Assembly (NCBI GenBank): GCA_027325475.1
Contig: DAIEFO010000132.1
Coordinates: forward strand, 1 to 6,475
Reading direction: 5' to 3'
Source: Desulfobacteraceae bacterium
GTDB lineage: Bacteria; Desulfobacterota; Desulfobacteria; Desulfobacterales; Desulfatirhabdiaceae
DNA length: 6,475 bases
Part shown: in pieces, positions 1 to 4,851 of the stretch
Layout: every line of letters begins with the position of its first letter
Numbering within the stretch: position 1 is the first letter of the stretch
The notes under the pieces: model-generated
What the model was told of the DNA's origin: nothing
Databases searched by the model: none
Seen by the model: the letters and a program-made list of their open reading frames with translations, nothing else
Program-made: the position numbers and the translations under genes

Positions 1-509
1 GACAGGTAGTGCGCATACCGGTTAGCTCGTTCCATTTCCATTTTCAACTGCGAATAAAAATGTCTTGAATTGTATAGTTGCGTCAGGTTGTCAGTGACAG
101 CCAGATGCTGGAGCTCCGCCATCATGCGGTTGCGCTCCAGGCGGAATTCCCGCTCACGCAGCACGCGCCGGACCCTCAGCAGCAGCTCCTGGAACCGGAT
201 GGGCTTAAAGACAAAATCGCTGGCGCCTTTGCCGATCGCTTCTTCGTACGAATAATGGCCGCTATAACCGGTCATGACAATCACATCGATGTCATAATCC
301 TTTTTGATGGCATCTGTCAGTTCCAGGCCGTTCATCCCCGGCATCATGATATCGGTAATCACCAACTGAGTATTCAGCGTTTTCAGTAAAACGAGGGCTT
401 CTTCGGCGCTGGAGGCCGTACTGCACTCAAAACCGGCCATTCCCATGAACTCTGCCATCGATTGCCGAACTGTTGGATCATCTTCAACGATCAACGTTTG
501 TATCTTCAT
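1..509 (-). CDS. Response regulator with GGDEF output domain (PleD-like diguanylate cyclase), N-terminal part, runs off left edge
   Basis: The minus strand reads open from an ATG at 509-507 to the window edge, giving 169 residues and no stop. Residues 1-120 are a receiver (REC) domain: acidic pair E9/D10, phospho-acceptor D53 in TDIMMPGMNG, switch threonine T80 in MTGYSG, and the conserved lysine-proline K102-P103. Residues about 105-137 are charged and rich in R, E and L, as expected for a helical or coiled-coil linker. From D140 the protein reads DNLTQLYNSRHF and then ERANRY, which is the typical opening of a GGDEF domain. The catalytic GG(D/E)EF motif itself lies beyond the edge, so cyclase activity cannot be judged. 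By family knowledge, phosphorylation of D53 by a partner histidine kinase would drive dimerisation and cyclic-di-GMP synthesis in the cytoplasm. A purine-rich AGGCGG lies four bases before the ATG. The gene is divergent from lepA, and no kinase gene is visible. Confidence 0.88.
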   Translation of the reverse strand, partial: MKIQTLIVEDDPTVRQSMAEFMGMAGFECSTASSAEEALVLLKTLNTQLVITDIMMPGMNGLELTDAIKKDYDIDVIVMTGYSGHYSYEEAIGKGASDFVFKPIRFQELLLRVRRVLREREFRLERNRMMAELQHLAVTDNLTQLYNSRHFYSQLKMEMERANRYAHYL

Positions 510-733
510 ATCACCGCCTGATCAAAATTCAGAATAATCCAGGGGATCGGAATGACGTTGTCAGCAGTCTCATCAACACGAAACAACGGTGGCCCCATTG
601 ACACATCATGGCTGTTGTTGACATTGTTCCAAATAATTTGTTAGAAAGGAATGTTTTATGCTTGTAAAATTAACCTTATTACTTACAGGTGTCAACTGAC
701 TTTTTGACAGGCTGCAGAGAATTTAAATTACGC
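510..733. promoter_or_regulatory. Divergent intergenic region between the response regulator gene and lepA
   Basis: No gene is visible in these 224 bases. The region must hold promoters for both directions. On the plus strand TTGACA occurs at 598-603, 618-623 and 704-709, and its reverse complement TGTCAA at 690-695. TTGACA is the sigma-70 -35 consensus, but neither 598 nor 618 has a good -10 box at 16-18 bp. The best -10-like hexamer is TAAAAT at 665-670, and its only candidate -35 at a fitting distance (TTAGAA, 641-646, 18-bp spacer) is weak. For the minus strand I saw only a poor -10 candidate in the TTATTCT-like stretch near 530-540. The promoter positions are therefore inferred rather than shown. 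Confidence 0.35.
690..709. repeat. Inverted repeat TGTCAA-N8-TTGACA just upstream of lepA
   Basis: Positions 690-695 (TGTCAA) and 704-709 (TTGACA) are perfect reverse complements separated by eight bases, centred about 35 bp before the lepA ATG. This spacing suits a dimeric helix-turn-helix operator. It could equally form a small 6-bp RNA hairpin in the lepA leader. Two more TTGACA copies lie upstream at 598 and 618. No T-run follows, so it is not a terminator. A functional role is inference only. Confidence 0.3.
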
Positions 734-2539
734 ATGAATACCATCAGCTCCATAAGAAATTTCAGCATTATCGCACATATTGACCATGGAAAATCCACGC
801 TGTCAGACCGGTTGATCCAGGCTACCCATGTTGTGGCAGATCGCGATTTCAAGGATCAGATTCTAGATTCCATGGATATCGAACGCGAACGCGGCATCAC
901 CATTAAAAGTCAGACTATCTGTCTCCCCTATACCGCTCAAAACGGTCAGACCTATTCCCTCAACCTGATTGACACTCCGGGACACGTGGATTTCACCTAT
1001 GAGGTATCTCGCGCCCTGGCTTCCTGTGAAGGCGCGTTACTGCTGGTGGACGCCAGCCAGGGGGTGGAAGCGCAAACAATCGCCAATCTGTATCTGGCAA
1101 TGGAACATGATCTTGAAATCATCCCTGTCATCAATAAAATCGATCTGCCGTCTGCTGATATCGAGCGGGTAAAGAAGCAGATCGAATCCGACCTTGGACT
1201 GGATCCGGACAAGGCAATTTTAACTTCCGCCAAAGATGGCATCGGCATCCAGGAAGTGCTGGAAGCCATTGTCTCGATTCTGCCCCCACCGACTGGAGAC
1301 CCGGATCTGCCGCTGAAAGCCCTCATTTTCGACAGTCACTACGATGCATACCGGGGAACCATCGTACACTTCCGGGTGTTTCAGGGAACGCTCCAGGCCG
1401 GCGATACCATTATGTTCCTGTCAAACGGCGCCCGGCACAAGGTGGAAGAAGTCGGCATTTTCCAGATCAAGCGAATTCCCCAGCCGCAACTGTCCGCAGG
1501 ACAGGTCGGCTATCTGATCGCCGGCATTAAAACCGTTAGCGACACCCGCTGCGGCGATACGATTACCCATGCCGACAGTCCCTGCGACAGCGCCACGCCA
1601 GGATTCAAATTGGCCAAACCGGTCGTTTTTTCTTCATTATACCCGGTGGCTGCGGACAATTACGCCGAGCTGGCCGATGGGCTTGAAAAATTGCAGTTAA
1701 ACGACGCCTCCCTGGTATATGAAAAAGATGCGTCCGCCGCGCTGGGCTTTGGGTTTCGCTGCGGATTTCTGGGGCTCCTTCATCTGGAAGTCGTTCAGGA
1801 ACGACTGGAACGCGAATTTGACCTGTCCATCATTTTGACCGCACCTTCGGTGCAATACCAGCTCGTCATGAAAGACGGCGGCACGCAGATCATTGACAAT
1901 CCCGCGCTGTATCCGGACCCCACGACCATCGAGCTGACGCGGGAGCCTTACATCCGCGCCACCATCATCATTCCGGACAGATATATGGGCGCTGTCATGA
2001 AACTGTGTCTGGATCGACGCGGCATCAACACCAATTATCAGTACCTAACGAACAACCGGCTGGAAATGTTTTTCGAGCTGCCTCTGTCTGAAGTCGTTTA
2101 TGATTTTTACGACAAACTGAAATCCATTACCCAGGGATACGGTTCTTTTGACTACGAACTGATCGATTTCAGGGAAACGCAACTGGTCAAGATGGATATT
2201 CTCATTAATGGCGAACGTGTGGACGCGCTCTCTCAGCTCGTCCACAAAGACAGATCCGTAGAAAGAGCCAGAATTGCCTGTGAGAAACTGAAGGATGAAA
2301 TTCCCAAGCAAATGTATAAAATTGCCATTCAAGGCGCCATCGGAGGCACGATCATCGCCAGAACGACGGTATCGGCGTTTCGGAAAGATGTGACCGCGAA
2401 ATGTTACGGCGGTGATATTTCCCGAAAACGGAAGCTCCTTGAAAAGCAAAAAAAAGGGAAAAAACGCATGAAAATGGTGGGGAAAGTCATGATTCCCCAA
2501 TCTGCCTTTCTGGCGGTATTGAAAACAGATACAGATTAG
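734..2539 (+). CDS. lepA: Elongation factor 4 (LepA), translational GTPase
   Basis: This is a 601-residue protein, the normal length for LepA. GTPase motifs from the ATG at 734: G1 A14-HIDHGKS-T22, G2 within RERGITIK (51-58), G3 D80-TPGH-84, G4 N134-KID-137, G5 S165-AK-167. Domain II follows, then EF-G-like domains, and the LepA-specific C-terminus with CYGGDISRKRKLL and a lysine-rich KQKKGKKRMK segment. By family knowledge EF4 binds the ribosome, can promote back-translocation, and affects initiation and 30S assembly, especially under ionic or stress conditions; it is cytoplasmic or membrane-associated. I chose ATG 734 because the sequence IRNFSIIAHIDHGKST then begins near residue 7 as in other LepA proteins. 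An in-frame GTG at 689 would add 15 unconserved residues and has no Shine-Dalgarno. ATG 734 itself has only a weak, distant purine run (AGAGA, 716-720). Downstream leuC starts 35 bp after the stop. No signal peptidase gene (lepB), the common partner, is present here. Confidence 0.97.
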   Translation: MNTISSIRNFSIIAHIDHGKSTLSDRLIQATHVVADRDFKDQILDSMDIERERGITIKSQTICLPYTAQNGQTYSLNLIDTPGHVDFTYEVSRALASCEGALLLVDASQGVEAQTIANLYLAMEHDLEIIPVINKIDLPSADIERVKKQIESDLGLDPDKAILTSAKDGIGIQEVLEAIVSILPPPTGDPDLPLKALIFDSHYDAYRGTIVHFRVFQGTLQAGDTIMFLSNGARHKVEEVGIFQIKRIPQPQLSAGQVGYLIAGIKTVSDTRCGDTITHADSPCDSATPGFKLAKPVVFSSLYPVAADNYAELADGLEKLQLNDASLVYEKDASAALGFGFRCGFLGLLHLEVVQERLEREFDLSIILTAPSVQYQLVMKDGGTQIIDNPALYPDPTTIELTREPYIRATIIIPDRYMGAVMKLCLDRRGINTNYQYLTNNRLEMFFELPLSEVVYDFYDKLKSITQGYGSFDYELIDFRETQLVKMDILINGERVDALSQLVHKDRSVERARIACEKLKDEIPKQMYKIAIQGAIGGTIIARTTVSAFRKDVTAKCYGGDISRKRKLLEKQKKGKKRMKMVGKVMIPQSAFLAVLKTDTD

Positions 2540-2560
2540 GCATCCTTATCAACCCTATAC

Positions 2561-2566
2561 CGGAGA
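2561..2566 (+). promoter_or_regulatory. Shine-Dalgarno that fixes the GTG start of leuC
   Basis: CGGAGA lies at 2561-2566, with its GGAG core nine bases before the GTG at 2575. No in-frame ATG is available near the conserved N-terminus, so this site supports the GTG as the real start. Confidence 0.6.
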
Positions 2567-2574
2567 AAACACGC

Positions 2575-3858
2575 GTGGGAAAAACTGTTGCTGAAAAAAT
2601 TTTTGATACTCACCGGGTGGGCGCCCCTCTGGATGATGTTCACATTATCCGGCTGGACGCAGTATTCTGCCATGAAATCACCACCCCTATCGCCATCAAC
2701 GATTTAATCGCCCGCGGCAAGGACCGCGTGTTTGATGCTTCAAAGATCAAGGTTGTCATTGACCATGTTTCACCTGCCAAGGATTCTAAAACCGCACTTC
2801 AGGGAAAAATTCTCAGGAGCTGGGCAAGACGTCACAATATTCAGGATTTTTTCGATATCGGACGAAATGGCGTCTGTCATGCGCTTTTTCCGGAAAAAGG
2901 CTTTGCCAGGCCCGGCTACACCATTATTATGGGAGATTCACATACCTGCACTCATGGGGCCTTCGGTGCCTTTGCCGCGGGCGTCGGCACCACAGACCTT
3001 GAGGTCGGCATACTGAAAGGTGTCTGCGCATTTCACTACCCGCGTTCCATCAAAATCCAGATCACTGGTCAGCTTCCTGAAGGTGTTTACGCCAAGGATA
3101 TTATTCTGTCTGTCATCGGTCGTATCGGCGTTGACGGCGCCACCCATAAGGTCATCGAGTTTTCTGGACCTGTTGTTGACGCCATGAGTATGGAGTCCCG
3201 AATGACGTTGTGCAATATGGCGGTCGAAGCTGGCGCGACATGCGGCATCTGTTATCCAGACATGACCACGGTTCGCTATCTCTGGAAACACATTCAGCAT
3301 GAATACAGCTCTCCGGATCAGGCCCTGGCGTCTTTTTCCGTATATCTCCCGGACAAAGACGCCGTATATGACGCCATCGTGGAACACGATGTCTCCGGTC
3401 TGGAACCGCAAGCTACGTTCGGATTCAAACCCGATCAGGTTAAACCCGCGAAAGAACTTCTGGGGACGCCCGTAGATCAGGTATATATCGGCTCCTGCAC
3501 CAACGGCAGACTGGAAGATCTGCGGATTGCAGCCGGAATTCTGAAAGGCCGCAAAATCAGTGAATCTGTCCGCGGCGTCGTATCGCCGGCAACTTCATCC
3601 ATCTTCCGTCAGGCTATTGAAGAAGGCATTATTCAGACATTTATGGATGCCGGATTTTGCGTGACCAACCCCACCTGCGGCGCATGTCTTGGCATGAGCA
3701 ACGGGGTTATGGCGGAGGGCGAAGTCTGCGCCTCTACCACCAACCGCAACTTTAACGGCCGCATGGGAAAAGGCGCAATGGTTCACCTGGTGAGTCCGGC
3801 GACAGCCGCATATACCGCCATCGCCGGGTACATCACGCCATCGTTTCATAAGCCCTGA
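2575..3858 (+). CDS. leuC: 3-isopropylmalate dehydratase large subunit-like protein (LeuC2 type, aconitase family)
   Basis: This 427-residue protein has the length of the short LeuC2 or homoaconitase-type large subunits (about 420) rather than the 460-470 residues of enterobacterial LeuC. The three [4Fe-4S] ligands are present: C308 in GSCTNG, and C368 and C371 in TCGACLG. Other family signatures are FDIGRNGVCH, GDSHTCTHGAFGAF, GVGTTD, GVYAKDIIL, GRIGVDGATHK and the C-terminal NRNFNGRMG. With the small subunit encoded next, it would isomerise 2-isopropylmalate to 3-isopropylmalate through a dehydrated intermediate in the leucine pathway. Relatives act on citramalate, homocitrate or 2,3-dimethylmalate. 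The GTG start is supported by GGAG nine bases upstream and by the N-terminus GKTVAEKI, which fits the family. Oddities: after GTTD the usual TGKxWFKVP-like segment reads LKGVCAFHYP (C151), and there is a C223-GI-C226 pair in the segment before PDMTTV. Family membership is firm, but the substrate is not. Confidence 0.9.
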   Translation: MGKTVAEKIFDTHRVGAPLDDVHIIRLDAVFCHEITTPIAINDLIARGKDRVFDASKIKVVIDHVSPAKDSKTALQGKILRSWARRHNIQDFFDIGRNGVCHALFPEKGFARPGYTIIMGDSHTCTHGAFGAFAAGVGTTDLEVGILKGVCAFHYPRSIKIQITGQLPEGVYAKDIILSVIGRIGVDGATHKVIEFSGPVVDAMSMESRMTLCNMAVEAGATCGICYPDMTTVRYLWKHIQHEYSSPDQALASFSVYLPDKDAVYDAIVEHDVSGLEPQATFGFKPDQVKPAKELLGTPVDQVYIGSCTNGRLEDLRIAAGILKGRKISESVRGVVSPATSSIFRQAIEEGIIQTFMDAGFCVTNPTCGACLGMSNGVMAEGEVCASTTNRNFNGRMGKGAMVHLVSPATAAYTAIAGYITPSFHKP

Positions 3859-3930
3859 TTCGTTCCGGCCTGTAACACTGAAGGCCATTGGTAGAGCCTA
3901 ACTATATATCCCTGAAAATGAGAGCAATTT

Positions 3931-4455
3931 ATGAAAAACTTCAACGGACAGGTTCTTTTTCTCGACAGATCGGATATCAATACGGATGAAATCATTCCGG
4001 CCAGATACTTAACCGAAAACAGCAGGGACGCACTTCGCCCTTATCTTCTGGAAGATCTTTCCCTGGAAGGATTCAACTTCAAAACAGATATTACCGGTAA
4101 ATCTGTCATTGTCACCCGCGCCAATTTCGGCTGTGGATCTTCGCGCGAACATGCGCCCTGGGCTCTGGAGGTCAACGGAGTTCATCTGGTCATTGCCGAA
4201 AGCTTTGCCAGAATTTTCAGGCAGAACATGTTCAACTGTGGCATGATGGCCATCGAACTGCCTCAAGAAGTGCTGAACGGTATTTTTACAGACTATGCGG
4301 GAACGCCGACTCACGTAACTGCCCAGATAGAAGATCGAAAACTGATCTTCCAGAACCAGAAAAAAACGGATACGGTTCCGTTTTCCATTGCTCATTTCGA
4401 TGCCGAACTGGTACGCACCGGAGGCTGGGTAAACTACGCCGATGCCCATTATTGA
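3931..4455 (+). CDS. leuD: 3-isopropylmalate dehydratase small subunit-like protein (swivel domain)
   Basis: This is a 174-residue protein, the size of the short LeuD/LeuD2 small subunits. It shows the N-terminal NTDEIIPARYL motif (residues 17-27) and the anion-binding FGCGSSREHAPWAL segment (66-79), followed by AESFARIFRQNMFNCG (93-108). It forms the swivelling domain 4 that closes over the iron-sulfur active site of the LeuC-like partner. The substrate-recognition loop after the Arg-Tyr reads Y26-L-T-E29. In methanogen enzymes YLRT marks homoaconitase and YLV-type loops mark isopropylmalate isomerase, so this loop does not settle the substrate. The ATG at 3931 has a moderate GAGAG six bases upstream (3920-3924). 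The 72-bp gap from leuC holds no convincing promoter, so the two genes are probably co-transcribed. A terminator-like hairpin begins immediately after the TGA. Confidence 0.9.
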   Translation: MKNFNGQVLFLDRSDINTDEIIPARYLTENSRDALRPYLLEDLSLEGFNFKTDITGKSVIVTRANFGCGSSREHAPWALEVNGVHLVIAESFARIFRQNMFNCGMMAIELPQEVLNGIFTDYAGTPTHVTAQIEDRKLIFQNQKKTDTVPFSIAHFDAELVRTGGWVNYADAHY

Positions 4456-4482
4456 AGACTTCTATGAAAAGTCTCGTTTTTT
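4456..4482 (+). terminator. Probable rho-independent terminator after leuD
   Basis: AGACTT (4456-4461) pairs with AAGTCT (4469-4474) around a 7-base loop. After CG comes a run of six T (4477-4482). The stem is short and A/T-rich, so termination may be partial. Its position, directly after the leuD stop codon and before a separate promoter-like region, supports the call. Confidence 0.5.
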
Positions 4483-4504
4483 CGGGAATAATTCATTTCA
4501 ATGC

Positions 4505-4533
4505 TTGACTCACCCGAATAATTGATATATGGA
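4505..4533 (+). promoter_or_regulatory. Candidate sigma-70 promoter for the ferredoxin gene
   Basis: TTGACT at 4505-4510 matches five of six bases of the -35 consensus. Downstream there is TATATG at 4526-4531 (15-bp spacer, four of six matches) or TATGGA at 4528-4533 (17-bp spacer, three of six matches). Neither pairing is ideal. The octamer GAATAATT occurs at 4486-4493 and again at 4516-4523, 30 bp apart, with the second copy inside the spacer. It could be an operator repeat or chance in A/T-rich DNA. Confidence 0.35.
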
Positions 4534-4555
4534 CTTTGCCCGAAAGACGTAATTC

Positions 4556-4572
4556 GGTGAAATTTTTTCACC
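4556..4572. promoter_or_regulatory. Perfect 7-bp hairpin/palindrome in the ferredoxin leader
   Basis: GGTGAAA (4556-4562) and TTTCACC (4566-4572) are exact reverse complements around a 3-base TTT loop. The palindrome ends 15 bases before the AAAGGAGG ribosome-binding site and 31 bases before the ATG. No T-run follows on either strand, so it is not an intrinsic terminator. It could be a 5' mRNA-stabilising stem-loop or a protein-binding palindrome. The structure is seen directly; its function is inferred. Confidence 0.45.
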
Positions 4573-4603
4573 CTAAATTCCCCGATGAAAGGAGGCTTGT
4601 TAA

Positions 4604-4792
4604 ATGGCTTTTAACCCCATTGTTGATGAAGACAAATGTGAAGGCTGCGAAGAATGCGTAGATGTTTGTCCTGTCGAAGTGTACGAAATGGTCAACGGAA
4701 AATCATCCCCGGTGAACGCGGAAGAATGCCTTGGCTGCGAAAGCTGCATCGAAGTCTGTGAAGCTGGCGCCATCACCATCGAAGAAGTCTGA
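4604..4792 (+). CDS. Small acidic 2[4Fe-4S] ferredoxin
   Basis: This is a 62-residue protein with two complete CxxCxxCxxxC motifs: C12, C15, C18, C22 followed by proline, and C42, C45, C48, C52 followed by glutamate instead of the usual proline. By family rule each cluster takes three cysteines from one motif and the fourth from the other. About 16 acidic residues against two lysines make it strongly anionic, typical of soluble clostridial-type ferredoxins in anaerobes that carry low-potential electrons between oxidoreductases. The start is fixed by a near-perfect AAAGGAGG (4588-4595) eight bases before the ATG, which suggests high expression. It appears to have its own promoter and a leader hairpin, and it is followed by a strong stem-loop, so it is probably a single-gene transcript. 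The redox partner cannot be told from the neighbours. The LeuC-like iron-sulfur enzyme upstream is not a redox enzyme and is not an obvious partner. Confidence 0.95.
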   Translation: MAFNPIVDEDKCEGCEECVDVCPVEVYEMVNGKSSPVNAEECLGCESCIEVCEAGAITIEEV

Positions 4793-4803
4793 TCATACCT
4801 GCC

Positions 4804-4839
4804 AACTTTCCTGGCCGCCAGTTCCGGGTCAGGAAAGTT
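4804..4839. terminator. Long stem-loop between convergent ferredoxin and rng genes
   Basis: AACTTTCCTG (4804-4813) pairs perfectly with CAGGAAAGTT (4830-4839). The stem extends inward through one G-U pair and two G-C pairs to about 13 bp, leaving a 10-base loop. On the plus strand the stem ends in GTT followed by TTC, giving a short T4 tract; on the minus strand the tail is weaker. It lies 12 bp after the ferredoxin stop and 12 bp before the rng stop, so it probably ends transcription from the left and may help to do so from the right. Confidence 0.65.
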
Positions 4840-4851
4840 TTCACGAAACCA

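Noticed and set aside
78..389. Plus-strand open frame of 103 codons
   Set aside because: It lies antisense to the well-supported receiver-domain gene and shows no recognisable protein features.
689..733. In-frame GTG at 689 that would extend LepA by 15 residues
   Set aside because: It has no Shine-Dalgarno, the extra residues have no counterpart in LepA proteins, and the start codon overlaps the inverted repeat. ATG 734 matches the family N-terminus.
2448..2455. Run of eight A in lepA that could be a slippery frameshift site
   Set aside because: It encodes the conserved lysine-rich KQKKGKKRMK segment of LepA, the zero frame continues normally to the stop, and no stimulatory stem is evident.
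2045..2500. Minus-strand open frame of 151 codons
   Set aside because: It is antisense to the conserved lepA C-terminal region, and its composition is that of a shadow frame.
2938..3411. Minus-strand open frame of 157 codons
   Set aside because: It is antisense to the leuC-like gene, where the coding strand has clear motifs; no family resemblance was seen.
3867..3884. GGCC ... GGCC inverted repeat between leuC and leuD
   Set aside because: Only four base pairs, with a 10-base loop and no T-run; likely chance.
3888..3908. TTGGTA and TATATA as a possible promoter for leuD
   Set aside because: The spacer is only nine bases, too short for a sigma-70 promoter.
4009..4449. Minus-strand open frame of 146 codons
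   Set aside because: It is antisense to the leuD-like gene, with no ribosome-binding site or recognisable motif.
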